From Tretioscincus oriximinensis (Eukaryota; Chordata; Lepidosauria; Squamata; Gymnophthalmidae), in contig JAJVDF010000970.1 of NCBI GenBank assembly GCA_022410635.1, forward strand, positions 184,011-248,010: DNA of 64,000 nt, read 5' to 3'. Numbering within the stretch: position 1 is the first letter of the stretch; every line of letters begins with the position of its first letter. Positions 10,196 to 21,519 of the stretch are shown piece by piece. The position numbers and the translations under genes were made by a program. A model generated the notes under the pieces. It was not told where the DNA came from, made no database searches, and was given only the letters and a program-made list of their open reading frames with translations.

Positions 10196-10814
10196 TTNCA
10201 AATTATTACCAAAAAAAATAATGCCATGAAATCTAACACAAGTTCATAAAGTGCCATTTTGTTTGTATTTGGTTAATGAAGCTTCAATAAAAACAATTCT
10301 ATGAACTATAATTATAGTCTTTAAGTCCCTCTGGCACTTACCCTACTTCATCCAGACCTTTAAAAATTAAACCCTGGGATCCAATCATTAATTAATTGAT
10401 TAGAAAAACTTTTAGAAACAAAATGCATTTGCATGGTTAAGCAGTTAAAATTTAATTTGAAAGTATCAGGTGGTGGCATAATTTGAATTTAAAATGAACC
10501 TCGAAGGTGAGGCTACTCAAAGTAACTTCTAGGTCATGAGGTCTAGATTTCAGTGTGCTGAGAGTACTTAAAATGATAAATTGTGTTTCCTTTTTGCTTT
10601 GGGGCCATTTCATTCTCAACAGAAGCATTATGTTTATCAGAGAAGACTCATGTTGTCATTCTTGGGATATTTTCACACATGAAACTTGAAGTCACTGCAA
10701 AGCAAATGTGAAAATTCATTTTTTCCTCAATATATAAGCATCCATTAATAACAGATTCATTATTCGGCTGCCTCTAGAAAGAATACTTAATCTGCTAGCA
10801 ATTCAAAATTGCTA
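10196..10814. other. unassigned sequence
   Basis: No repeat or exon recognised. Confidence 0.4.
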
Positions 10815-11300
10815 GGGTATATCCTGATATGGTCAATTACCCACTTGCAAGTCGAACGTGTGTTGCATTTGCATTACCAGGTTGTTATAGAAGCTGGTAG
10901 TTTTTACAAACGGACTATGCAGATTATCAGTTTATTGGCAAAAACCAACTGTCAAACTGCTATATAGGGTTATTGCAAAAAAGAACCCTATGACATCAAT
11001 ATAGTTTTAGTGAACAACTGTGATGAATCTGACATTGACAGCAAACTATCTAATAGCATTTAGGAGAAAGAACTATGGAACGTCCTCTTAACAACCAGCA
11101 AACAAAATGGCTGACAGGAGGAAGTATCACATTCACGTAAAATCTTGCATGTCAGGAGCTGACAGAACGACATAACTTAGAATACCCTGCAAAGTTATGA
11201 ATGAGGTGCATTAATGTAACCATTAAACCAGATTATTGTGAAATTCCAGAATAAACAAGTACAATGTGAAGACAGCCTAGTTTCATATTTGCAACAATGT
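10815..11300 (+). repeat. dispersed repeat G, copy 3 (longest)
   Basis: The fullest copy. It starts near 'CAATTACCCACTTGCAAGTC' and continues through the family blocks to 'AATTCCAGAATAAACAAGTA' and 'GACAGCCTAGTTTCATATTT'. The last block also occurs alone at 39970-40025, which suggests that it is the family 3' end. Confidence 0.6.
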
Positions 11301-12099
11301 AATTTTAGAGACAACTGGTTTTTTTTTACTTATCCAGCTATCGAAGTACTATATACAATATCATTATTGCACAAAAGCATTGACATGTGAATAATTTTGC
11401 TGAGAAATTGCAACAGTAATTCTGTGTGCATTGCATTTCAGCCACTATTAAGCTGAAAGGAGCAATTGGCCAATGATATTTGATCTCTTGATGGATTGAC
11501 AGTTAACATCTATTTCTCAATATTTTGTACACATAATGTACAAAANGTCAAACTATTTTTTTTTACTTCTAACAACCCACAACGGTAATAATTAAAGGTA
11601 CATTAATGGTGGATAAATCTATGAAATTATCTGTGTAAAGTGAAGTAAAGTGAAGCCGCTGTGTACATTCCTATAATATCATGCCCCCAGAAACTTATAT
11701 CAATGCCTTTATAGTTCTGCCTATAGTTTAGCGTGGGACTTCCTTACCTTTGTATATTTTGGAAGGGAACCTTATTTAGAATTCTTATCTCTTTAAGAAT
11801 TCTGGTGGGAGCTCCTTAGTTATAGTTGCTTTCTTTTCTAGTTAGTTTCATTGCTGCAGAGCTTAGAAATAGTATGCTTCAGATGTCAAAGAGATTAAAA
11901 CAAAGCAAGTTAAAGAGGTTAAGACAAAGCAAGTTGAAGAACTTAAAGAAGTCCAAGAAAAGCAAGTATTAGACAGTTTTGAGAGGAGGTAGCTTTCAAA
12001 CTTTTTATGTATTTTAAAAGAAACCTTTTGTTTTGAACTGTATTTGCAAAAGTTTCACTTTCTGTCCTCATCGAGGAAATAGCGCCTAAATGTAGAACC
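11301..12099. other. unassigned; 24-bp tandem repeat at 11890-11951
   Basis: Units at 11890-11913 and 11914-11937 (type AGAGGTTAAGACAAAGCAAG plus TTGA) are followed by a partial third unit. Translated, the repeat would be Lys/Glu-rich, but no long frame supports coding. The rest is unassigned. Confidence 0.5.
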
Positions 12100-12235
12100 A
12101 GCTTGGGGAACAGAACGTAATAGATATTCACAATTGACTGCAGATCATCTAATAGCCTTTGGGAGGAGGGACCACTGAATTTCTGCTTGACAACTGGCAA
12201 ACAAAGTGGCTGGTGAAAGAGAATAGAAGAATTGG
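12100..12235 (+). repeat. dispersed repeat G, 3' fragment
   Basis: 'TCATCTAATAGCCTTTGGGA' and 'TTGACAACTGGCAAACAAAG' match the last third of the G family. Confidence 0.5.
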
Positions 12236-12370
12236 TTTTCATGCCCTGCTTTTGTAGAGTAGGTGGGGCAGAGAATAGCCCAAGATCACCCAACTGTCTT
12301 CATGGAGAAGTACAGAATCAAACCAGGCTCTTCCTGATAAGAGCCTAACATGCTAATCCCAAAACCAAAT
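12225..12370 (-). mobile_element. tRNA-derived SINE (S1 variant), partial
   Basis: Matches the SINE at 9499: 'GAAGAATTGGTTTTCATGCC', 'GTAGGTGGGGCAGAGAATAG', 'CTTCCTGATAAGAGCCTAAC'. A central part is deleted. Confidence 0.65.
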
Positions 12371-12504
12371 GGAGTTAGCAGAACTATACTATGTCTTATT
12401 AGGAAAATACATGTGTCATACAGGGCATACTCTTGATTAGGTTTCAAACATGGCAATTCTTCTGAGAGATTTCAAACAGAGCATGCTGTATGCTCAAGTT
12501 CTGC

Positions 12505-12598
12505 TGTTGGCCATCTGAAGAAGCAGATTTGTCAACAAAAGCTTGTGATGTCTTTTTCTTGTTAATCTTTAAAGTGCTATGAGATCCCCTCATCACTG
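12505..12598 (+). mobile_element. dispersed repeat P, copy 4
   Basis: It reads CATCTGAAGAAGCAGATTTG, TCAACAAAAGCTTGTG, then 'TTCTTGTTAATCTTTAAAGT'. The stem and GAAA are partly lost. Confidence 0.65.
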
Positions 12599-12599
12599 T

Positions 12600-14054
12600 A
12601 AGGAAGCCTGTTGAATCTGATGGTCCATGGTCCATTCCAGCAGGCCACTTGGTATATACAGCATACAATTTTAAATTTTAGTAGCTAGCCAAATGCCTCA
12701 CAAGGACTTTGTCCATATTGAACCTTATTCTCAGGACAGAGCTTGGCCAACTACATGTAGGCAACCTCCATAGCCCACACTAGCATGTGGGTGGCAAACT
12801 CCTATTCCTTGTCAAAAATCTAGGTTTTTACTGATTTACTGATTTACAGTTTATGAACTGTGTAAAGGAGATACAGATTTCTCTCTGTAAAAAAATTGCA
12901 ACTGTTACCTACATCACAGGGATATCCTGTGAAAAATCCTCATGCATTTTGGTTGCCTCTTTGAACACCAAAATGGATTATAATAATGATTCTGTCTTTC
13001 TTCATACAGAGAACAATAGGTAGCAGTACAAAGATTCCTCTGAAACCTTTGTGTCTCTTTTGGTTTCTGACTTCATTATGACTTTGATTTCTGTTTACTC
13101 AGTGGGATGGGTTAGCAGTTCAGCAAATCTACAGATAAAAATGTGTCACTCATAGTTAAAACAATCTCTAGTGTTAAAAAAGTAATGATGCCCCCCTATA
13201 CTATGGGATACCCATATATAAGTGCTGAGTATCTTTTTGATGATTAGTAGCCTCACATTCCACAAACTTTGATGCAATGTTATCTCTCTGGTGGGACCAT
13301 GATGTGCCACTCTTTGTACTATGGATTTCACAGTTACTTTTGCATTATGAATGATGACATAGTTGAAATAGTTGCGAGAACATCTGTTTTTCAGTGGCAT
13401 GATGATTTGTGCTTGAAAGTTATTTTTGCTTTTGGAAACCAAGTCCCTGCTGATTTATGCATTTTTAACCTCCAGTCTTAATTAACGTCATTCTGTCTGA
13501 GGACCAATGGTACATAAATTCCAATTAATTCAGTATTCAGCAGGTCAGGTCATCCACATTCTCAACACAACTGCCATACTGCTACTTCACTGCCATCATT
13601 TCTATGGTTCAGGTTCAGCAACACGTTTTGTCAGAAAAAAACTCACTTCAGCACATCTTTATGAAGGGTAGAGAAAAAGTATTTAAGGGGAAGTCTTCTT
13701 CTGCTCTAATAGCTATGCTAATCAAAGAGAATTTCAAAAACATGCAAGAGATTGGGTACCAAAAAAATCCAAAGAGAAGGGAAAGGGAGAGATATTTTTA
13801 TAGCTGGGTGGAGAAGAAATTTTGAAGCTATTTTACAGAACAGCTCACAAATAAGAACTAAAATGATCTGGGCTAGTTGTGAATATTGCAAAATATGGTA
13901 CCTGCATCACGTTTTCCTAATCATTTAGTACTTAATTATGATTTCTACTGCTGGTTGTCTACAAATTACTTCCAACATGTTAAAAAAGCTTAACAGAAAA
14001 TGTCTCTTTTATAGGCACCTAGAATATATAGCAAGGGTCTTTTGTAGCATTTTA
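12600..14054. other. unassigned sequence
   Basis: About 1.45 kb of AT-rich DNA in which I see no mobile element, RNA gene or credible exon. Confidence 0.4.
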
Positions 14055-14245
14055 GACACTAACAAGAAAAAGCTACTCCTGCAACCCTGCTTTTTCAGAT
14101 GCTTGTTTCCCAGTATCGAAAGAAGTAGATTTGTCTATGAAAGCTCATGGCTACCTATCCTATTTTTTGTTAGTTTCTAAAGTATTACAAGACTCCATTC
14201 CTAGATTTTCTGAACCCAGACTAACATGGTCATTTCTTTGAAATC
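14055..14245 (+). mobile_element. dispersed repeat P, copy 5
   Basis: 'AAGAAGTAGATTTGTCTATG', 'AAAGCTCATGGCTACC', 'TTTTGTTAGTTTCTAAAGTA' and 'CCCAGACTAACATGGTCATT' run in family order, reaching the CTAACACGGC-type 3' end. Core stem GTAGAT / GTCTAT is retained with wobble pairs. Confidence 0.65.
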
Positions 14246-15087
14246 AAGAAAAAGATAGGCCACATGAGAGAGATAAGTTCTTCAGCTGCTTTTTCCTCCT
14301 CTCCTTCCTCTCCTTCCACTTCATTTTTACCTCTTCCCTCCACTTCCACCCTCCTCCTCCATCTCTTTCCAAACCTGGTTTATTCACTTGATTATTTTGG
14401 TCTCAACTTCTCTTAGCTACCTACATACCCACAATGCAAAGTGAGATACAGAAGTGATTTGTGGCTGCTTGAGAATATAAACTTCAATGACTATTCTATT
14501 CCCCCTCTTCTTTTTAAATGAAAGCAGAACAGTGATATGGGAGGCTTTTTCACAACCTTGGAAAAATCTAGTGATTCAATATTAATCCACAAAGGGAGTT
14601 ACATATCTGAAGACTGACATCTCCAGCTATACACCTTATTCTTTTTATATAGTCTACTGTTGACTGCAGGAAGAGCAAAGGATAGTATTAGCACCGCAGG
14701 GGCTCGGCGATTGATGAAAGAGACCAGGTTGACAATTGCTAGAGCTCGGATCTTTCTCTCACTCTCCTTTGCTCTTTTAAAAAGCCCAACAGGATAATTG
14801 TATGACATTGTGTAGCACTACATAACTGTGAAGGCAAGGATAATAAGGGTAATCAAATCTCATACTTCAAGGTGTGAAGTAATTGCCGAAAGATTGGAAA
14901 AACAAGTCCTTCCTCCCCACCCATGTCTATAAAGACTGAGCATTATCTGAATTAATTGTAGNTCTGCTACCAGGATTTGAGCTATTTTAAACTGTGTCAT
15001 TTGTAGTTTTATGGCTCAAACCTAAGCAAGATTGAGGAAGAAAGATTTGCTACATTAAATAAAAGTTGAGACAAATATGTGTATTCT
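14246..15087. other. unassigned sequence
   Basis: It includes a pyrimidine-rich run at 14285-14370. No element or gene recognised. Confidence 0.4.
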
Positions 15088-15674
15088 TAGGGTTGCCATA
15101 CATCCCAGGAAGGCGGGACAATCCCGGTTTAGGAGACTAAAATATAGTCCTCTCCGGGTTTTAAGATAAAATCCCAGATTCTTACATTCCCCGATACTGC
15201 ATCAGGGAATATAAAAATGCAGGATTTTAAAGGAAAGGAAGCTGTCAGAGCTGACGGCTGCAGCCCGGCAACGCTTTCTGGGTTCCTGGAAGGAACCTCG
15301 GAGCGTGCCGTAGCTCCTCCAATGCTGGAGGTGGGGTTTTGTGCCTGCTGTCAGGCAAAGCGCGGTAACTCGCATCCAGTAGAGCAAAAACGCCTGTGTT
15401 TGTGACAGGAGGACAGCTCTGTTCTCCTGCCACAAACCCAGGTGTTTTTCCTCCGCTGGAGGCGAGTTGNCGTGCTTTGCCTGACAGCAGGCGCAAAACC
15501 CCGCCTCCAGCTTTGGAGCAGCTGCGCACACACACGTGCACACACACGGACGCTTGTGGTGAGACAGGCAGAAGAGAGGTTCTGCCTGTTTCACTACAAG
15601 CATCCATATGTGCACGCACACACGTGCACGCACCCCCCGTCCCGGTTTTGGGCTGCCAAAATATGGCAGCCCTA
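15088..15674. mobile_element. hAT-like foldback element, family B, copy B1
   Basis: Ends are TAGGGTTGCCATACATCC and TATGGCAGCCCTA. The flanks TGTATTCT (15080-15087) and TGGATGCT (15675-15682) agree at 6 of 8 bases, a probable 8-bp duplication. The interior, from about 15327 to 15512, is a long imperfect palindrome centred near 15415, which is why large open frames appear on both strands. A CACA/TGCACG-rich simple stretch lies at 15525-15640. No transposase. Confidence 0.75.
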
Positions 15675-18059
15675 TGGATGCTGTAAAAACCAGGGCTGCC
15701 TCCAGACAGGATGTAAAACTTGCAAAACCTGAGATTTTATTGAAATTGACACATGTGTCCAAATCACTATTGCAGGAATAAGAGCCTTCAACCCACATTT
15801 TTCTGCTATAATGGTAGCAGCTTGTCCAAGCACTTGTGGAAATNGGCATGCTGACTTCCATTTTTGTTAAGGTTAGCATAATTTTATTTTCCTCTCTAAT
15901 GCTGCATTTTCTGGCTGAATACTACCTTAAAGCACAATGGAAAAAATGTTCTTTTTTAAAATGGGGGAAGGTGAGAGGAGTTGTTTACTATGTTGGAGAA
16001 GACAACCAAAATGTCTATCAGCCTGTATCCCCAGTCACAGGTGATTTTTGCAAAAATACCTAATGATGATTTCTTGACATTTTGTAAAACTATTGCATTC
16101 AGTTTTTTCTTGCATTCCCCCCACCCCTCATCAAATACCAAATGTTCTTTAGGGTGGCTTGAATAAGATTAGACATTATAAAGATCTAACTAAACTGCTA
16201 ATATATACAGTATAACATAATGGAACTATGGACAATTGTATGAGGAGGCAGAGCAGCCTCATTCATTACAGTAAATGAAAGCTAAGCAGAAAGACGACTT
16301 TTCATCAATTGCTTAAATGTCTGTGAGAGTGCTATAAGTGAGNTGTCATGTTCAGGATAATATGAATCCTTGTCCTGTCTCACACAGAAGGGTAGCTAAG
16401 AAGCCCATGGTAAACTGAAACTGGCCTTACTTTAGCAACAGAACAGTAATGAAAGAGCTTCTGGAGAACCAGCAACACCACCAAGGGAAACTTGAGTTTT
16501 AGATATGCATAATCAAGAAGTGTTTAACAACTCACCCTACAGATGTAAAAAACAATAAAAAACACAAGGAATTCCCATAGCTAATAACCAGATCATAGAC
16601 AGAGGGCCCTTTCTCATCACATGCTTTGCCTCGCTGTTTCTTTTAAAGTTTTGAAAAATACATTCGCGATCCTATCTCACCTACCACAACTTTCCATGCC
16701 TAGCAATCTCATCACATGGCACACCCCATCAAGCATGTCAGCACTTGCCTTACTACAATTCCCAGCATTCTCTGCGAGCTGAGAGCCAATTAATCTTTAC
16801 ATGTAGCCTGGAAGTCTTGCGAGATTTTACATGTTCACACTACTGAATGTTCCCACAGAGGTATTTTTTAATTGAAGAAATGTCCGCTGTTGAATTGCAC
16901 AAACTGAGTGGCTAAAAGTTCTTGACAATAGACCGTTTTAGCAAGTGGATCACTGAACATGCATGAGCTCTTGGAGAGGACTGAAAATGATGTTGCTTCT
17001 ACTTCATTAAAAATCTTGAGTGGGAATGTACCTAGAGATAAACATGAGCAAACTTGTTCGGTTGTTAGCTACCACTATATATGGAGTTTTTAGCTTATTT
17101 ATCATTCCTTTTTGCAGCAGCTGAAGACTGGGTATGCTCCAGTACACAAACTCTTCCAGCTGCCAAACTTAACCCTTTCTGTGCTTGCTTCTTTTTTTCT
17201 GTGTGTAGCAAAATTGTGGTCCCAGAAGCAGCCTTGCATGTGGTTCAGGGAATTCTGGAAGGTTGTCCACAGTCAAACCCAGTAGCGCCCTCCTCATCTG
17301 AGTTCTTGCTGGATAAAAAGGGTGACACACACAGACTGTCCTGTGCTAAACTTCACACAGGTTTCTGATTTCTTCACCACAAGATCACAGAACCACTGAT
17401 AAAATCATCAGCCTACTGAACTTTGAAACTTGCCAAATTATGAACCAAAATCAGCTTTCAAAATGCCATTTCATTTTGATTTTTGCTATTAAATATTAGT
17501 AGCAGCTAGTATTTCAGAAGAGTCTATGAACTAGATTCCCTTTTCATATGCCTCCCTTGAATTGTACGAAAATGTTATTCTACCAACAGAAAAATTTTCC
17601 TACTTTTGTTATATTGCAAGAGCAACAGTATTTGCATTTCTAAAAATCAGTAGTTTTACATTTAGTTTGCCCTTTGTTAATTATGATTAATTACACATCA
17701 GAAGCAAACCTCAGGCCTATTCAGAAGGGAAGATAAATGTGGGGCTTGCGGGAAGGATAAATGTTATAATTAGCACCACAGAACAACCCAGATATTAACC
17801 CTCTGGCTATGATTTGACATTCACTTACAGGTTAAGTGGGAAAAAAGTAGATAAAAAATACTGATGCCAGACTTCACTTCAGCTAATAGAGGGGGGGTGG
17901 AGAAGAATATGATGGGAAAAAGGCAATAGCCAAAACTTGAGTCTATGTTTCTGGACTGTTTTTCTTAGTGACATTACTCCTATACATTCTTATGCATTTT
18001 TCTTTATACATCTACTAAGCATGAACTGATTGCCACTGTTACCTGACCAAAATATTCAA
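15675..18059. other. unassigned sequence
   Basis: About 2.4 kb. The block 'TACTACAATTCCCAGCATTC' (16753) occurs in many old vertebrate DNA-transposon remnants, but I cannot place its ends. Otherwise nothing recognised. Confidence 0.4.
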
Positions 18060-19512
18060 TTTTTCCTTAAGATCAGGCACAGTACCAGTTGATTGGAAGG
18101 TAGCTAACCTAACACCAATCTTCAAAAAAGGATCCTAGGGTGATCCCGGAAATTATAGATCCAGCAGTTTAACGTCAGTTCCAGGTAAAGTGTTGGAAAC
18201 CATAATTGAGGACAAAATTACTAAACACATGGAGAAGCACACATTGCTGAATGAAACTCNGCATGGTTTCTGCCTTACTAACTTGCTAGAATTCTTTGAG
18301 GGTGTTAACAAACATGTAGATAAAGAGGATCCAATTGATATTGTCTATCTAGATTTTCAGAAGCTTTTGATAAAGTCCCTTATCAAAGGCTCCTAAAAAA
18401 GTTCCACACTCATGGTATAAGAGGACAGACTTTGTGCTAGATTGGAAACTGGTTAAAAGATAGAAAACAGAGTTTTTCTCTGAGTGGAAAGAGGTAAGAA
18501 GTGGAGTACCCCAGGGGTCTGTACTGGGACTTTTGCTTTTCAATATATTCATAAACAATCTGGATGCCAAGGTAAACAGTGAAGTAGCCATGTTCGCTGG
18601 TGACACTAAACAGGGTAGTGAAAACTAAAAATGATTGTAAGGTGCTTCAGAGTGATCTATTGAAATTGGTTAAGTGGGCATCAAAGTGGCAAATGCACTT
18701 CAATTTAAGCAAGGGCAGATGTAAGCACATTGGGGCAAAGAACAAGCTTTTGGTGACCAAGCAAGAAAAGGATCTGGATGTGTTGGTGGACAATTCAATG
18801 AAGACGTCAACCCAGTGTGCAGCAGCAGCAAAAAAGGCAAATTCCATGTTGAGGATAATTAGGAAAGGAATCGAAAACCAGTCAGCAAATGTTGTTTCGC
18901 CTCTTTATAAATCTGTGGTGAGGCCACATTTGGAATACTGTGTTAAATTCTAGTCATCACATCTCAAGAGGAATATTATGGAGCTAGAGAAGGTGCAGAA
19001 AAGGGCAACAAAAATGATTAAGGGTCTGGAGCACCTCCCTTATGAAGTCAGGCAGCAATGTCTGGGCCTCTTTAGCCTCGAAAGGCGACGTTTGAGAGGT
19101 GATCTGACTGAAGTGTACAAAATCATGCATAGGACCACACAACACTAGGACCAGATGGCACTCCTTGAAACTGATGGGCAGAAAAGTGAGAACAGACAAA
19201 GGAAATTATTTTTTTACCCAGAGGGTCATTGGCCTATAGAATTTACTTCCTGAAGAGGTGGTGGTAGCTATCAGCTTGGATAGCTTCAAGACAGGACAAG
19301 ACAGGTTTATGGACACCAAGGGTATAAATGGGTACTAGGATGGATGTCTGGATGCTGCCTCCGGGATGGAGCAACAAGCAATACTCTTAATATTTTGCTT
19401 TTCTCTGTTCGGACTGCCCAGGTGCATCTGGTGGGCCTCTGTGTGACACAAATGCTGGACTAGATGGGCTCTGGGCCGATCCAGTATGACTCTTATTATG
19501 TTCTAATGTTCT
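18060..19512 (+). mobile_element. CR1 LINE, 5'-truncated relic (RT to 3' end)
   Basis: Broken ORF2 pieces appear in order: 'PGKVLETIIEDKITKHMEKH', 'IVYLDFQKLLIKS' (palm motif A, frameshifted from the expected AFDKV), the GVPQGSVLG-type block near 18500, and the FADD box near 18592, here FAGD. These are followed by '[18 protein letters not shown]' and 'LGLFSLERRRLRGDLTEVYK'. The 3' end is a (TTATGTTC)n-like repeat at 19490-19512, unlike the ATTCTATG end of other copies. Several stops and frameshifts show it is dead. The endonuclease is absent. Confidence 0.9.
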
Positions 19513-19824
19513 TATGTTCACTGCTACCTACTACATTTCATAGGAAACCCTGCAGTAGAGCCTGGCTTGCAATTGGTTGGTATGTATGCTTTTGTCATTG
19601 GTTGCTGGACGCCCTTATTGCTACAGGTGAAGTCAATGAAAAGCCTCACTTATAAACCTGCTTGAGTTTCATGAAGCTGAAAGTGGAGATTTTGGTCCCC
19701 CATTCCCTTTGTAAATTTAACAGGATAAGGCAGCTGATTGCTCATATAGATTCTGTTTGCATTAAAGGCTATGAAGATCTTGGCAGATCTAGGCAGTTTT
19801 AATGTGCCTTGTCCATATGATTAT

Positions 19825-20175
19825 AGCATATTCTGGGTTTTGTCATTCTATTAGCAACAGTTAAATGAGATTTCTCAATCATATGACACATTCTCCTGTC
19901 AGCCATTTCGTTTGCTGGTTGTCAAGAGAAAGTTGCATACTTCATCCTCCCAGATATTATTTGATAGTTTGCTGTCAATATCAGATTCCTTCTGCTTTCA
20001 CCCATGCAGTTTCTCACTAGATCCACATACTATAGTCTTTCTGCAATAATGCTATATAATGGTTCGATAACTGGTTTTTTTGGAAGACCAACAATCCATC
20101 AACTTTAAAATCTGAAATTTATTGGTTTATATAACTTAGTGAGGGAAATACAACACAAATTCGTCTGGTTGCAGC
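19825..20175 (-). repeat. dispersed repeat G, inverted copy
   Basis: Reverse-complement match to 10815-11200: 'CAGCCATTTCGTTTGCTGGT', 'TGATAGTTTGCTGTCAATAT', 'TGCAATAATGCTATATAATG', 'TATTGGTTTATATAAC'. Confidence 0.6.
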
Positions 20176-21204
20176 TTGAGTATCTGCAGAGTTGATGCTC
20201 TGGAATGCACTGCTCATTTCCTTATGGAATATTCTTTATATGATTATGTTAGTTACCTTTACCTAATTTCTTGTTTTGTGAACAGAATGCTTGGGATCTG
20301 CATTTGTGTCTGTTTTACTGAATTCTAACTCTTGGATAATTTTACCTACTCCAATAATTTATGTTTTCTTAAGTTTATGGGTCTATAGCCATAATTAATG
20401 TTCATTTATTTGGCTGATTGAGGTTTTTTGTGGAGGTCCCACCTTTACCCCCAGATGCCTTTGGCTGGGTAAGTGGTCTCACATCATTATAAAGGGGCTC
20501 ACCAAGATTTGTTATGACCTTTAATAATCACCCATAGAATCATTACCAAGTTATATATACTTACATACTTTAAACAAAGGTCAATAAGTCAACTATCATT
20601 CTGCTAAATTATTGGCCACGTCAGCCTTTACAAGGAGGCAATTGAGCACTCTGAGACAACAGTCGCTGAATTATTTTAGTTCTGTATCTATTGTACATTA
20701 ATGTTTCTGGATCTTATTTTCTGCAGTATAACTGTAACTCTCCAGAATGCAGAAATGAATCTGAATTTTATCTTTACCAAATATGTGACTTTTCTCACTC
20801 TGGCAGAAAATACATTATATCCATTCATACTTTTTCTTCCTTCAAAAACAAATACCTTTGTTTGAATATATTGCAATATGGGAGTCACTTTGAAGCTTTA
20901 GAAAACAAATATTCTAAAATTTAACCTATGTGAAAAGAAGAAGAAAAAGTGTACCTTCTTACAAAACCAGGACATGTTTTGACTTGCAGATGAAGGAGCA
21001 TGATTTCATGTCAATGGGGTGAGAGCATGTGCATGGACGCACGCACACACATATACACACAATTCTGCTAGTGACTTCTACCTGTTGCAGAAATAAATTT
21101 GGGACATGTTATCATCATGTGACTCTTGATAACTGGACAATTGCTCTGATCTCAACAGAAGACGACAATGATGAAGAAGTGCTGCCCTAGAAGACAATGG
21201 GTGA
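20176..21204. other. unassigned sequence
   Basis: No element or gene recognised. A short CA-rich stretch lies at 21039-21060. Confidence 0.4.
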
Positions 21205-21455
21205 GCAGCAGCAGAAGGCTAATTGTTTTTTATACCCCATTTTGCTCAACTTGAAGAGACTCAAAGCGGCTTACATAACTTTCTGTTATTCTCTTCACAA
21301 CTGACACCTCATAAGGGCTGAAAAAAACGCAAGAGAGCTTTCTAGCCCAAGACAACCCACTGGCTTTTTGGGAGGAGTCCAGAATCAAACTGAGATTTGC
21401 AGATACCATCTGATATGCTACCCACAAGACCTGGCTGGCTTTCAAGAGGAATGTG
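21205..21455 (-). mobile_element. tRNA-derived SINE (S1 variant)
   Basis: Same order as the copy at 9499: 'TTTTTATACCCCATTTTGCT', 'AGCGGCTTACATAACTTTCT', 'GGAGTCCAGAATCAAACTGA', 'GCTACCCACAAGACCTGGCT'. The head is at the right end. Confidence 0.75.
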
Positions 21456-21519
21456 CAGTTGCCTGTCAGTAGCATCTGTGCATTGCACATTTAAGAGCCT
21501 CAACAGCCTGAAATACTTG

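Noticed and set aside
15202..15879. 225-codon minus-strand open frame
   Set aside because: It lies mostly across the palindromic interior of foldback element B1, with similar open frames on the other strand.
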